The notes under the pieces were generated by a model. It worked only from the letters and a program-made list of their open reading frames with translations. It did no database searches and was not told the DNA's origin. 27,904 bases of DNA from Candidatus Symbiothrix sp. (GTDB lineage: Bacteria > Bacteroidota > Bacteroidia > Bacteroidales > Azobacteroidaceae). Numbering within the stretch: the first letter of the stretch is position 1; each line of letters starts with the position of its first letter. Shown here piece by piece: positions 1 through 11,100 of this stretch. A program made the translations under genes and the position numbers. The stretch spans positions 1-27,904 of the forward strand of contig JAITXK010000086.1 in assembly GCA_031284765.1 (NCBI GenBank), written 5' to 3'.

Positions 1-1029
1 GCCGATTGGCAAATGCGCCATTTCAAATACCGCAAAGAGGCAAGTCCGGGCTATTTGCATGACTACGGCATCGATGCATGGACCAATGCCGTTTTATACA
101 TCGGTATGGAAAAATGGGCGAACTTGTCGGGCGATTCCGCCTGTTATCAATGGCTATACAATATCGGAATGGAAAGCAAATGGAAGTTAGCCGAAAACTT
201 CATCCAAATTCCCAGCTACGGCATCTACCACGCCGATGAATTGTGTATGGGACAATTCTATCTTGCCATGGCCGAAGATTTTCCCAATCAACCGGAGATA
301 TACAAAAATACCCAAACCCGCATTGAAAGCATTTTAAGCAATCCGCCTCATCCGGAAATACATGTCAACAATAAACAAGTATGGTCGTGGTGCGACGCCC
401 TGTTTATGGCTCCGCCCGTTTATTCCCGCTTAACACAATTGACCGGCGATGAAAAATACTTGCGCTTTATGGATCAACAATTCCGCGCCTCTTATCAACA
501 TTTATATGACCCCGAAGAACATTTGTTTTTCCGCGACAGCAGCTTTTTCGACCAACGCGAAGCGAACGGCAAAAAAATCTTCTGGGGCAGGGGCAACGGC
601 TGGGTAGCCGCAGGAGTAGTCAACATCTTAAAAACGTTGCCGGAAAATTCTCCCTATCGCCCGTTTTACGAAAACTTGTTGAAAGAATTGGTCATCCGGC
701 TGGCTTCGTTGCAAGACCCTTCGGGATTCTGGCATGCCAGTCTCTTGGACCCCGACAGTTATCCCTCACCCGAAACCAGCGCATCGGCATTAATCACTTA
801 CGCCATCGCTTATGGAATTAACCAAAATTTATTAGACAAAAAAGAATTTGAACCGGTAGTGAAAAAATCGTGGAAAGCCTTGTCATCCGCTGTTGATTCC
901 GAAGGCAAATTGGGATGGGTGCAAGCCATCGGCGCAAATCCTAAAAAGGCAACGGCCGATATGACAGCTGTTTACGGGATAGGCGCATTTCTTATGGCCG
1001 GTAGTGAAATTTGCTTTTTGATTAATTAA
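1..1029 (+). CDS. GH105/GH88-type unsaturated glycuronyl (rhamnogalacturonyl) hydrolase, 5' end missing
   Basis: The frame is open from base 1, so the gene starts upstream; the ATG at 13 is internal and only about 342 residues are visible. Sequence hallmarks of the (alpha/alpha)6-barrel GH105 family (YteR/YesR) are present: the WCDALFMAPPVY motif, whose Asp (codon 394-396) matches the general acid/base, and WGRGNGW at 583-603, which shapes the substrate pocket. Family members hydrate the double bond of unsaturated galacturonyl or glucuronyl residues left by polysaccharide lyases and release the sugar acid. Full-length members are about 350-380 residues, so perhaps a few dozen N-terminal residues are lost off the window. 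A signal peptide therefore cannot be judged, nor whether it acts in the periplasm or cytoplasm. It lies 134 nt upstream of the M60 gene and probably belongs to the same locus. The family is confident; the exact substrate is not. Confidence 0.88.
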   Translation, partial: ADWQMRHFKYRKEASPGYLHDYGIDAWTNAVLYIGMEKWANLSGDSACYQWLYNIGMESKWKLAENFIQIPSYGIYHADELCMGQFYLAMAEDFPNQPEIYKNTQTRIESILSNPPHPEIHVNNKQVWSWCDALFMAPPVYSRLTQLTGDEKYLRFMDQQFRASYQHLYDPEEHLFFRDSSFFDQREANGKKIFWGRGNGWVAAGVVNILKTLPENSPYRPFYENLLKELVIRLASLQDPSGFWHASLLDPDSYPSPETSASALITYAIAYGINQNLLDKKEFEPVVKKSWKALSSAVDSEGKLGWVQAIGANPKKATADMTAVYGIGAFLMAGSEICFLIN

Positions 1030-1163
1030 AGTAAAAGAAAAGCCGATTTGGGTAAAGGTATTCTTTATACAAATTAGACATTTGCAATGTGATTTTTTTC
1101 TTAAAAACTATTCAATAGCAATGAGTGTTTTAAAAATATACAGTTAAAATAAATTTTGCATAC

Positions 1164-3413
1164 ATGAAAAACAAATCCTTTTTAATTTTTTTGCTTGGTT
1201 TGATGATCGCCGGGAAAACGCTTGCCGTGGACATCGTAACCCCTTATCCCGACACCATACTACTCAAACAGATTAATGGCGCGGAAAAAGAACGGCTTCG
1301 CTTGTGTCAAGGTCACCGAAAATTCGACCAGCAGCCAACCGGTTTTTATCTCGAACGCGGAAAAAAGGTCAAGGTAAAAGTAGAAATCCTGACTCCCGCC
1401 CTTGATGGAAGCATGCCCGAATTGACGGTGGGTACACTGGGCTTTAATGTGGCCGGAAGAGCAAAAAAAACAGTTGCCTTAAAAGAGGGGATCAATACCA
1501 TTGTTGCCGACCAGGACACGCTTGGCGGACTGATTTACCTCAGTTTTACAACCAACGCCAAACGTGCTCCACAAGGAGAAGCCCGAATCATCTTTACTGA
1601 AGAAAGCGAGCAGGTGCGCGCTCCGCATTACATTTATGGTGTCACAACTGTAGCGGACTTTAGAAACATGCTGGATACCTATCCAACGCCGGATGTAATC
1701 TTTCATTCCGATTACGTCATCGTTTGCGCCACCCGGGAAGCTGCAAACCAATATTCCAGAGGCATTAATCAAAAAAAATGGTTGGATGGCCTTCATACCT
1801 TACTCGCATTGGAAGACACTATCAGCGGAATGGACAACAACGACCCTAATCCCATACATCATCGCATGAACACCGGAGAAATCCGCTTCCTTTTGACAGA
1901 AAACACCAGTGGAAATCCCCATGCCAACACCGCCGGCTATACCGGTTATCCGCACGGAAGCATCAGGCGTTATCTTACCGAATTTACACAACCCGGAGGC
2001 GGCAACGACATTTGGATGCTGGGGCATGAATTGGGACATCAACACCAACAGCCGGCCTACCAGATTAATCTGGCAACGGAATCTACCGTGAATATTTACA
2101 CGTTTGTGGTTGAAAGAAATATAGTAGGCCCTGACTATGTGAGAACATCGAATGCTACCTGGGCAAAAGTACGCAACACCTATCTTGCCCAACCGGTAGA
2201 AAACCGGAAGTATGATACCAACGACACGGACATGAAGGCGCTTGTCGGAATAGATGGAAACGAAGTACGCTTCCTGGTTTGGGAGCAACTGTTCTGCCTT
2301 TTCGGCGATTCATTCTATAAAACCCTGCACCGAGTAGTGAGAGAAGAAAAAGTTTCCGCCGGCGGCACCAGCGACGAACGCATTTTCTATCTGATTTGGA
2401 AAGCCTCGCAAATAAGCGGCTACGACCTTCGCGAATATTTCAATCAATGGGGCATCCGGGTAACAGGGACATTGTTGAAACGACAACAGGAAACAAATTT
2501 CACGCAAGCGTTGGCAAGCACCAAGATTATTCCGTTGCCGCAAAGCATTGAAACAATATTGTCAATTACCGGCGCCACGGCCGTCAGTGCTACTAAACCG
2601 TCCTGGTTGCCGCTTCCCATCCGCGGCATTACCTCTTCCGCACCGGCAGAAGAAGCTTTGGAGAAAACCAACTGGACAATTACCACTTCAATCAACGGAG
2701 TTCCGGATACTGTCGTTGGCGGAGATTCGGAAAATTACATCATTGATGACAACAGGGTCAATGCCTTCGCATTCATCAAACCGGGATTGACCTATGGCGG
2801 AGTAAGCGGTCCGGCGGACTACATTCCTTCGTTTACTATCAACCTGCACCAACCGGAATCGTTCAATTATTTTACATGGCATCATCGCAGCAGCAATACT
2901 TATCCCTATTTGCGGGCCAATAAAGTTTCGCTCTACGGCAGTCATACGGGCAATGAGAATGATTTTGTTCCGGTGCAGGAGAACCTGGTTTTGGATGTAA
3001 CAAAGAATGATGTGCAAGTCGCACTTCCGGCAACCGTAACCTACCAATATGTGAAAGTAGTCATCACCGGATGGGATACCTCAAGCGGAAGCACCATTCA
3101 AGTGTCCGAATTTGATTTGGGAATCATCAGCAAAGGCGACGAAACGGCCATCTCTTCGATAAAAAAGCCGCAAGCCGCTATCCACGTGTATCCCAATCCG
3201 GCACACTCCGGACAAACATTCTATGTGCAAACCGGCGATGAACGGAAAGGCGACAAACTCTCTATTTATTCCCTTACGGGACAAAAAGTTTGGGAACAAA
3301 CCCTTGTTGAACCGGTAAATGCGGTCAACGTATCCGTTCCGGCAGGAATATATCTCCTGAAAATCGGCGGCGGAGTCCATCCATTGACGACTAAATTACG
3401 GATAAACAGATAA
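1164..3413 (+). CDS. Secreted M60-family (enhancin/mucinase-like) zinc metallopeptidase with discoidin-like domain and T9SS sorting tail
   Basis: This is a 749-residue exported protein. Residues 1-21 form a signal peptide. A beta-rich N-terminal region (about 22-155) precedes the M60 domain (about 160-445). That domain holds the gluzincin motif H288-E-L-G-H292 followed by E306, fitting the family pattern HExxH-x(8-28)-E. M60 enzymes cleave glycoproteins such as mucins, often recognising O-glycans. Residues about 502-665 resemble an F5/8 type C (discoidin) module with the segment WHHRSSNTYPYLRA; a related module occurs in the lipoprotein at 13296. The tail from about 672 starts HVYPNP and ends LRINR, a type A T9SS sorting domain, so the protein is predicted to cross the outer membrane and be anchored or released there. 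The start gives a clean signal peptide. The next gene follows after 57 nt. The natural substrate is not known. Confidence 0.9.
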   Translation: MKNKSFLIFLLGLMIAGKTLAVDIVTPYPDTILLKQINGAEKERLRLCQGHRKFDQQPTGFYLERGKKVKVKVEILTPALDGSMPELTVGTLGFNVAGRAKKTVALKEGINTIVADQDTLGGLIYLSFTTNAKRAPQGEARIIFTEESEQVRAPHYIYGVTTVADFRNMLDTYPTPDVIFHSDYVIVCATREAANQYSRGINQKKWLDGLHTLLALEDTISGMDNNDPNPIHHRMNTGEIRFLLTENTSGNPHANTAGYTGYPHGSIRRYLTEFTQPGGGNDIWMLGHELGHQHQQPAYQINLATESTVNIYTFVVERNIVGPDYVRTSNATWAKVRNTYLAQPVENRKYDTNDTDMKALVGIDGNEVRFLVWEQLFCLFGDSFYKTLHRVVREEKVSAGGTSDERIFYLIWKASQISGYDLREYFNQWGIRVTGTLLKRQQETNFTQALASTKIIPLPQSIETILSITGATAVSATKPSWLPLPIRGITSSAPAEEALEKTNWTITTSINGVPDTVVGGDSENYIIDDNRVNAFAFIKPGLTYGGVSGPADYIPSFTINLHQPESFNYFTWHHRSSNTYPYLRANKVSLYGSHTGNENDFVPVQENLVLDVTKNDVQVALPATVTYQYVKVVITGWDTSSGSTIQVSEFDLGIISKGDETAISSIKKPQAAIHVYPNPAHSGQTFYVQTGDERKGDKLSIYSLTGQKVWEQTLVEPVNAVNVSVPAGIYLLKIGGGVHPLTTKLRINR

Positions 3414-3470
3414 TCATCCATAGATTTAGCTACAGAAAAAAGAATTGAAAAAATAAATACTTATATCATT

Positions 3471-6308
3471 ATGAAAAACGTTTTATTATTCTTCAGCATT
3501 TGTTGTTGCTTTCTCCCGTCTTTTGCGCAGGAAAACAGTGTACAACCGGAGACGAAGGACGACCGGCCGGGATGCATGTTATTGGGCAAACAAGACCCCG
3601 CAACGCTTCTGCAATCGGTATCAACCGTTTCGGGAGACCGTTTATTGCACCGGCCAACTTTCCAGATGGAAGGCTTTTTGGATGGAACCTTACCAGGTTT
3701 ACATGTTGATATGTCTCAAGGTTATCCTTCTGAAAAAGCAGGATTGAAAATGCGCGGTCGCAATCTGTTGATTGTCGTGGATGGCATTCCACGCTCGGAC
3801 GCCAATATTCCCGCCAGCCAGATCGAATCGGTTTCGATTATCAAAGACGGATTGGGATTGGCTGCCTGGGGCATGTCGAGCGGCGACGGTATTTTGTATG
3901 TCAAAACCAAACGAGGCAATGAGTCGAAATTGAGAATCGACTTTACCGCCCAGTTGGCAAATATGCAACAAATCTTCCGTCCCGAATTTTTAGAGGCCTA
4001 CGACTACGCATCGTTGTTGAATCAAGCCTTGATAAACGATGGAGAACAGCCGCTTTATCTCCCCCAAGATTTGGAATTATATAAATCCGGAGCAAGTCCT
4101 TACACCCACCCCAATGTAGATTGGTATGATTTGTTGTTGCGGAATAATGCTCCTGTTCAACAATACAACCTGAATATGGCGGGAGGGAATGCCCTGGCAA
4201 AGTATTTCATCGACCTCAATGTATTTGACCAGCAGGGTTTTTTGAAACAGGACAAAGCGATGAATGCTTATGATACGCAGGAAAGATTCAAAAAATATTC
4301 GCTTCGCACCAATGTGGATATCCGGTTGACCGAACGGACACTTTTGCAAGTCAATCTCTTTGGGCAGATGTTCCGCGAAAACACTCCGGGCAAAACCATG
4401 ATGGGACAAATTTACAATGGCTTGAATAACACCCCCAACAATGCCTATCCCGCTACCAATCCGGAGGCGAATGTGAATCAATTAGGAGTAGAAACCACTT
4501 ACGGTGGAAATAGCTATTACAAAAACAACCTGTTGGCTTCCAGTCTTGCATCAGGATATATCATGTATCCTAAAACCGACTTTAATATCGACTTTGTTTT
4601 GGAGCATCGCTTTGACAAAGCATTGGAAGGATTATATGTAAAAGGTACCTATTCCTATAATTCTTCCTATCGTGAAGAGTTGGCACGAACCAAAGGATTT
4701 GAAGTTTGGCAATACACCTATAACGATGATACCAAGCCTATAGATTCCTCCGATAACTATACAAAAATTCAAGAGGCAGGTTTGCCGTCCAGCGCTTCCG
4801 GCTATTCGCGTTTGAACCGCTTGCAATATTTGGATCTCGCTACCGGCTACGACTTTGCAGCAGGCGACCATCATTCGAAAAATAAATTTACCTATTGGTT
4901 TAATGAATTTATACCCACAGGCAATAACTTGCCGATGATTAAACAGGGTTTCAATCTTCGTTCGGAATATGATTTCGACAAACGCTATATGGCGGAGGTA
5001 AGTCTTTCGACCATGAGTTTGAATTACCTGAAACCGGGCAAGCAATGGGGTTTCTTTCCGGCAGCCGGTTTGGGTTGGAAGATCTCCGAAGAAGCGTTTT
5101 TCGATGTACCGCAAATCAATTCCTTGAAATTGCGCACCACCTACGGTTTGAACGGCAACGATGGTACCGGCGCTTTCTTCCGGAACGGAACCGGAAACAT
5201 GGGTAATTATTATTTCTCCTACTTCAAACTGTATAACGGAGGAGGGAATGTGCTTCTGGGTCAGACCGCCTCAAGCTTCCCAACGCTGATAGAATCTTCC
5301 ATCCCTTTTGAGGCGAAATACGCCAAGACCGCACGCTTTTCTTTCGGCGCGGATGCGGAAGTTTTTGACCAATCGCTGACCGCTACGGTGGAATATTTCA
5401 ACGACTATCATTACGACATATTGCAAGTCAATATGGCCAAAGGCTACAACAGCCTGGTCGCTATTTATCCGGCAGCAGAAAATATAGGCGCTTACCGTCA
5501 CCAAGGCCTCGAAGTGAATTTGGATTACAGCAAACAGTTGGGTGAATGGCTTTTGCAAGCCAATGTGCAAACGACTATCTACCGCAGTACAATGTTGGCA
5601 AATGGCGAACCCAAATATCCCGAACCCTCTATGCAAGCGGTAGGCAAATCACGCTACCAGCAAATTGGGTACGTGGCAGACGGATTCTTTCAATCTCCGG
5701 AAGATATCAACGATTATTTAGCCAATTACGCAACGATCGAAGGAGGCTACATTCCGGAGCCGGGTGATTTGAAATACAAAGATATAAACGGCGATCACAT
5801 CATCGACTTCTGCGATCAAACCACCATCGGCACCAACCGTCCACGCATCGAATACGGAATCTATATCAATGCCGAATGGAAAGGCCTCGGACTGAATATG
5901 CAATGGTCGGGCGTGCAAAATGCCCGGATACACCTGCAAGACCTGCCTTTTAGCAGCTATTCAGGCACTTACGGACAAGCCTTGAAAGAACAGGCCGATG
6001 TTTGGAGCGACACCAATCCCAACGCCCGCTATCCGAGAGTGTCTGCCAAAGGCAACGCTTACAATCAGCGGACTTCCTCTTTCTGGATGAAAGATGCAAG
6101 CTACCTGCGCTTGAAAAATATTGAGTTGTCATACGCTTTGCCTAAATTGTGGATGTCGTCCATTCACTTGTCGGGTATTAAGTTTTTTGTCAACGCATAC
6201 AATTTGCTGACCCTTTCCCCGCTGGAAGACCGCGACCCCGAATTGATCTATTTTTCGAGTGTTCCCAATATGAAAGCGTATAACTGTGGTATCAATATTC
6301 AATTTTAA
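3471..6308 (+). CDS. SusC/RagA-family TonB-dependent outer-membrane receptor, short form
   Basis: This 945-residue outer-membrane protein has a signal peptide (about 1-19, ending FAQ). The plug domain is recognisable by the segment IVVDGIPRSD, by IESVSIIKDG and by ILYVKTKRG before the barrel. The 22-strand barrel region has the usual VDWYDLLLR and YFIDLNVFDQQGF segments, and the protein ends in an aromatic residue (INIQF), as outer-membrane barrels do. SusC proteins import oligomers captured by the SusD lid, powered by TonB. Unlike the second SusC in this locus, it has no carboxypeptidase-D-regulatory-like domain: only about 25 residues separate the signal peptide from the plug region. The SusD start codon follows 13 nt after its stop, so the two should form one transporter. 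The ligand cannot be told from sequence. Confidence 0.93.
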   Translation: MKNVLLFFSICCCFLPSFAQENSVQPETKDDRPGCMLLGKQDPATLLQSVSTVSGDRLLHRPTFQMEGFLDGTLPGLHVDMSQGYPSEKAGLKMRGRNLLIVVDGIPRSDANIPASQIESVSIIKDGLGLAAWGMSSGDGILYVKTKRGNESKLRIDFTAQLANMQQIFRPEFLEAYDYASLLNQALINDGEQPLYLPQDLELYKSGASPYTHPNVDWYDLLLRNNAPVQQYNLNMAGGNALAKYFIDLNVFDQQGFLKQDKAMNAYDTQERFKKYSLRTNVDIRLTERTLLQVNLFGQMFRENTPGKTMMGQIYNGLNNTPNNAYPATNPEANVNQLGVETTYGGNSYYKNNLLASSLASGYIMYPKTDFNIDFVLEHRFDKALEGLYVKGTYSYNSSYREELARTKGFEVWQYTYNDDTKPIDSSDNYTKIQEAGLPSSASGYSRLNRLQYLDLATGYDFAAGDHHSKNKFTYWFNEFIPTGNNLPMIKQGFNLRSEYDFDKRYMAEVSLSTMSLNYLKPGKQWGFFPAAGLGWKISEEAFFDVPQINSLKLRTTYGLNGNDGTGAFFRNGTGNMGNYYFSYFKLYNGGGNVLLGQTASSFPTLIESSIPFEAKYAKTARFSFGADAEVFDQSLTATVEYFNDYHYDILQVNMAKGYNSLVAIYPAAENIGAYRHQGLEVNLDYSKQLGEWLLQANVQTTIYRSTMLANGEPKYPEPSMQAVGKSRYQQIGYVADGFFQSPEDINDYLANYATIEGGYIPEPGDLKYKDINGDHIIDFCDQTTIGTNRPRIEYGIYINAEWKGLGLNMQWSGVQNARIHLQDLPFSSYSGTYGQALKEQADVWSDTNPNARYPRVSAKGNAYNQRTSSFWMKDASYLRLKNIELSYALPKLWMSSIHLSGIKFFVNAYNLLTLSPLEDRDPELIYFSSVPNMKAYNCGINIQF

Positions 6309-6321
6309 TACATCAAAGAAT

Positions 6322-8118
6322 ATGAAAAAGCATCCATTTCTGATCATATCATTTCTCTTCTGTTTCTCTCTGCTGATGTCGTTTCCGGCTTGCAATAATT
6401 TTGAGTCGGAGCCTTTGAATTGGGTTACGGAAGAAAGAGTGTTGGATCCTGCGGATTCAACCGAAAACAGTGCGATTATCCGGCTGTTTTATGCTACCTA
6501 TCTCAACCTGCCTACACTGCATACCCGTATCGACAATTCGTATCTGGATGCAGCCACCGACGACGCTTTGCCGACCAAAGGTACGGCTTTGGATAATTAC
6601 CGCAACGGCTTGTTGTCGGCAGGTAATATTGCCGGATTGGACGGTAGCGCATGGTCCTCTAATTATACCGGTATCCGCCGCGTCAACTTGTTTCTGGAAA
6701 AAGTACAACTTTTTCCGTCTTCTACGCAAATACCCCTGCCGCGGATGGAACAGATGAAAGCCGAAGCGCGTTTGTTGCGGGCTTACTACTATTTCGAGTT
6801 GCTGAAACGGTGGGGAGGAGTTCCCTTGTTGTACGACAAAGTGTTGAATGAGGGGAGTGATGTGCATATTCCCCGCAATACGATTGAGGATGTTGCCCAT
6901 TACATCATCAGTGAAATCAGTTCCGACAGTACAACCTATCCTCAAACTTGTTATTACAGTTTACATGCAGCTCAATCAACCTCCGCAGCCGATGTCGGCG
7001 AAATTGGACATGTGAATCAAGGCGTGGCGCTGGCTTTGCTTTCCCGACTGAAACTCTATCTGGCCAGTGATTTGTATAACGAAAACAAAGATATCAATAA
7101 ATGGAAAGAAGCGGCGGAGGCTGCCAAAGAATTGATAGACTTGGGAGTATATGCCTTGTACAACGGCTCTGACCAAACCAAACTGTTTGCCATGATTGCA
7201 TCCGAATTTCCAAACCGCGAAATGATTATGGTAAAAGAAGCGACTGCCAACAATAACTTGGAAGTAAGTAACAGTCCCATCGGTTTTGTACTCGGTTCCA
7301 CCCGGATGAACGGAGCTACCAGCCCCAGTCAAAATCTGGTGGATGCTTTCCTTACGTCCACGGGCAAATCCATTTTTGTCAATTACGATCCGGCGCAAGG
7401 AATTGATCCGGCGTCCAACTACAACGACCAAAGTCCATACACCAACCGCGATCCGCGCCTGGGACGTACAATCTTTACCCACGGATCGAGGTGGATGCGA
7501 AGATCGTTAGAATTGTTTGTTGGCGGAGCGAACAACGGCGCCGAATTAGGTACCACCTATACACGCACCGGTTATTATCTGAAGAAATTTTTGGGAAATT
7601 ATGACATGTCCAATTCTACTTCCTACGATGCCTTGCATCATCATTATCAGATTTTCCGGTACGCCGAAATTTTACTGAATTATGCAGAAGCGGTCAACGA
7701 AAGCGATCCGACTAACGATACGGAAATCACCTTCGGTTTAATAGAATTGCGGAAAAGAGCCGGTATTACTCCGGGTGTTGATCAACGTTACGGATTGCCC
7801 GCTGCCGGCAGCTACTCGCAAGAATTGATGCGCAGGATTATCCGCAACGAACGCCGGATTGAATTGGCGTTTGAAGAACATCGTTTTTGGGATATTCGCC
7901 GCTGGAAAATCTGTGCCGCGGGTGATGGAGATGCTGTGATGACCCAAGCAATCAAAGGAGTGCGCATTACCCGGCAAGAAAACGGAAGGTTTGTTTTCGC
8001 ATATCCTACCATCCGCGAGGGCGGCATTTTTGCCCCGCACATGTATTGGTATCCTATCCCTCGATTTGAATTATTAGGCAATAAGAACTTAAAACAAAAT
8101 CAGGGTTGGTCTTATTAA
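6322..8118 (+). CDS. SusD/RagB-family nutrient-binding outer-membrane lipoprotein (partner of the short SusC)
   Basis: This is a 598-residue surface lipoprotein. I chose the ATG at 6322 rather than the in-frame GTG at 6286, because 6286 lies inside the SusC gene and 6322 gives a proper lipoprotein signal, MKKHPFLIIS...FPAC, with the lipidated cysteine at residue 24. SusD hallmarks follow: an N-terminal TPR-rich region with RLLRAYYYFELLKRWGGVPL (about 142-161), and C-terminal segments with RYAEILLNYAEAVNE, RNERRIELAFEEHRFWDIRRWK and the final YWYPIPRFEL...NQGW. SusD proteins form the hinged lid over SusC and bind the ligand at the cell surface. The gene sits 13 nt after its SusC and 20 nt before the second SusC. 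Sequence does not show whether it binds glycan, glycopeptide or peptide. Confidence 0.95.
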   Translation: MKKHPFLIISFLFCFSLLMSFPACNNFESEPLNWVTEERVLDPADSTENSAIIRLFYATYLNLPTLHTRIDNSYLDAATDDALPTKGTALDNYRNGLLSAGNIAGLDGSAWSSNYTGIRRVNLFLEKVQLFPSSTQIPLPRMEQMKAEARLLRAYYYFELLKRWGGVPLLYDKVLNEGSDVHIPRNTIEDVAHYIISEISSDSTTYPQTCYYSLHAAQSTSAADVGEIGHVNQGVALALLSRLKLYLASDLYNENKDINKWKEAAEAAKELIDLGVYALYNGSDQTKLFAMIASEFPNREMIMVKEATANNNLEVSNSPIGFVLGSTRMNGATSPSQNLVDAFLTSTGKSIFVNYDPAQGIDPASNYNDQSPYTNRDPRLGRTIFTHGSRWMRRSLELFVGGANNGAELGTTYTRTGYYLKKFLGNYDMSNSTSYDALHHHYQIFRYAEILLNYAEAVNESDPTNDTEITFGLIELRKRAGITPGVDQRYGLPAAGSYSQELMRRIIRNERRIELAFEEHRFWDIRRWKICAAGDGDAVMTQAIKGVRITRQENGRFVFAYPTIREGGIFAPHMYWYPIPRFELLGNKNLKQNQGWSY

Positions 8119-8138
8119 AAACATAAATATCAAAAAAC

Positions 8139-11100
8139 ATGAAACACATTATAATCATCCTATTAACATACATGCCTTTTGCTCTGTTTGCCCAAACAAC
8201 CGTGAAAGGGATAGTTACAGATAATCAAGGAGAAACATTGATTGGGGCGTCTGTCATCGAACAGGATAATCCAAGTAATGGAACCATTACCGGAATAGAC
8301 GGAGATTTCAGTTTGCAAATCAAATCGCCGACTTCCAAAATTACGGTATCTTATATAAGTTATAAATCGAAAACGCTTGCGCATACCACGGGTGAAATGC
8401 GTATCGTTTTAGAGCCGGACGACCGAATGTTGCAGGAAGTGGAAATCGTACAAGTCGGCTTCGGCACCAAATCACGCATCTCCAACACGGCTGCTATCAG
8501 TCAAGTCAATGCCGCACAACTTCGGCAAATACCGTCAACAAATCTTCAGAATACATTGGCGGGGCGGTTACCCGGTTTGTTCCAACTGCAAGGTAGCGGA
8601 CAACCCGGAAAGGATGCGGCGGAATTATTCATCCGCGGAATTGGTACATTTGCCCAAGGAATCGAACATTCACCGTTGATATTGATCGACGATATCGAAT
8701 CGGATTTAACAACCTTATCCCGATTGACGGTCAATGATATTGAAGACGTAAGTATCTTGAAAGATGCCGGCAGTACGGCAATCTTCGGCGTAAAAGGAGC
8801 TTCCGGGGTTATTCTGGTAACCACTCGCCGGGGAAAAGAAGGCAAACCGAAACTGACTTTCCGCGCGGATTACGGTTTTCAACGGCCAACGTATAAAAAC
8901 GAACTCCTCAATTCTTACGAAAGTTTATCCTTGCTGAAAGAACTCCATCTAAACAACCAGAATACAGTGGCTCTGGCAAGTGAACGTTATTTCAGTGATG
9001 AAGCTTTGAATCATTACCGCCTGCACGACGACCCTTACGGCTATCCCGACGTGGATTGGTACGATTTGGTCTATAAAAAGTTCTCGGCGCAACAGCAATA
9101 CACCGCCGATGTACAGGGCGGTACGAACAAAATGAAGTATTTTGTTTCGTTTGCCTACCTCGATCAGGGCGGTTTATTCAAAGACCAGCCGAGAAAGGAA
9201 GACTTTGAAAATGATTATTACCAGCAGCGTTACAATGTTCGTTCCAATTTTGATGTCAATGTAACGAAAGATTTCTTGATTAAGTTGAATGCCAATGCCA
9301 TTCTGACGGAAATCAACGAGCCGAATCTACCCTCCACGCGGGGAGCAAGCGGCTCTATTTTCCAACGCTTGCTGGGGGCTGGAATTACTCCCTACCATTA
9401 CCCCGCCATCAACCCTAACGGCACATTTGGCGGATATACACAGACGTATATCAATCCCTTGGCATTGTTCACTTACGGCGGTTACAACCGTCAGTTCCGT
9501 AACAATGTGAACGGAAATATTGCCTTGGAACACAAGCTTGATTTCCTCACGAAAGGACTGAAAGCGAGAGCGGTATTGGGACTGACCAATACATGGGGCT
9601 TCAGCAGGAGCCTGACCCGTAACGAAGTACTGGACTACTACTACGATCCGCGAGCCCAGTCCTACGAACCGATCATTCCCTACCAGTATATCTTGCCCAC
9701 GCTTGCGGCAGGTTCTGAAAATTATGCTCCGATGATACAAATCAATACCCGCTTCGATGTAGCATATAACCGCAGTTTTGGCGACCATAACGTGGACGGT
9801 TTAGTATTGGGCAATTGGTACTCCAATCGTACCGGAGCAGGCAATCAACGCAACTCCATCAGCTATTCGGGACGTTTGGGATATAACTATGCCCACCGCT
9901 ACATTGCCGAACTAAGCGCCGGATACAACGGTTCCGACGAGTTTCCCGCAGGCAACCGTTACCAATTGTTTCCCGCGTTCTCCGGAGGTTGGAATTTGGC
10001 GGAAGAACCCTATTTGAAGTCTTTTTTTGAACCGATTAAAGTGGATATGCTGAAATTGAGAGGATCCTACGGCTTGAGCGGTTCGGACAAGATTGCCGGC
10101 AACGGTTATGCTTATTTGGAAAATTATGCCAGGGTAATGGATTATCATTTCGGAACGACAGACAATTCGAAGATAGAAGCGCTCGGAATGATCAAATATC
10201 CGAATCCGAATATCAAATGGGAAACCGATTACAAAACAGACCTGGGGCTTGACCTCCGCATGTTCAATTCCCGTTTGTCGCTTACTGTGGACTATTTCTA
10301 CAACTACCGGAAAGATATTCTGGCCGTGCGGGAAGGCGTTGTTTTTTATGCCGGCTACTTGCAGGTATTCTCCGGTGTGGAAAACGCATTGCTGAAAATA
10401 CTGCCTCCGGCAAATCTTGGGCGTACCGAGAATCAAGGATGGGACGGCGAAATTTCGTGGCGTGACCAACTGAATGATGATTTCTCCTATTTTATGCGAG
10501 GAACATTTTCGTATGCTAAAAACAAAATTCTGGATATGGACGAACCACCCTCTTACTACAAAATGAGTATTCAGACCGGACGTCCGATTGGCACTCTCTT
10601 CGGTTATGTGTCCGAAGGCTTTTACAATTCGTGGGACGAAATCAAAAACAGTCCCGTGGATATGGAGCGAAAGGCTACCATTGCACCCGGCGACTTGAAA
10701 TACAAAGACATCAGCGGAGTCAATGGCGCTCCGGACGGAATCATCGACAACTACGACATCGTGCCCATCGGCAATTTGCTACCGGATTTCAACTTTGGTT
10801 TCTCGTTGGGATTTACCTACAAAAATTTTGATGTATCCACTATGTTTCAGGGAGCCACCGGTGCATCGGTCAGTGTGGAAGAAATGTTGCGCTTGGCGGA
10901 TGGCGCCAATTCGGTGGTGGGTAGTGAAAATGGAAAGCCGATGCCCATCCATCAAGGCAGGTGGACGTATTACGATGCCGATGGTAATTATGTGTCTGAT
11001 CCGGAACAACTGATTGCGATGAACAAACAGGCTACTTACCCGCGCTTGATGCCCCAAAACGGTAACAACAAAACCGCTGCAGATGCTCCGGAAACATGGA

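Noticed and set aside
1150..1158. TAAATTTTG as a -7 promoter box for the M60 gene
   Set aside because: It has three instead of two bases between TA and TTTG, lies only 5 nt before the ATG and has no TTTG at the -33 distance.
6286..6321. Upstream GTG start for the first SusD
   Set aside because: It lies within the SusC coding region and would bury the lipoprotein signal peptide behind a polar extension.
9912..10469. Open frame of 185 codons on the minus strand inside the full-length SusC gene
   Set aside because: It lies entirely within a gene with strong family evidence, resembles no known protein, and has no promoter or signal; it is a by-product of codon use on the other strand. The same holds for the antisense frames at 1800-2288, 24037-24561 and 27150-27677.
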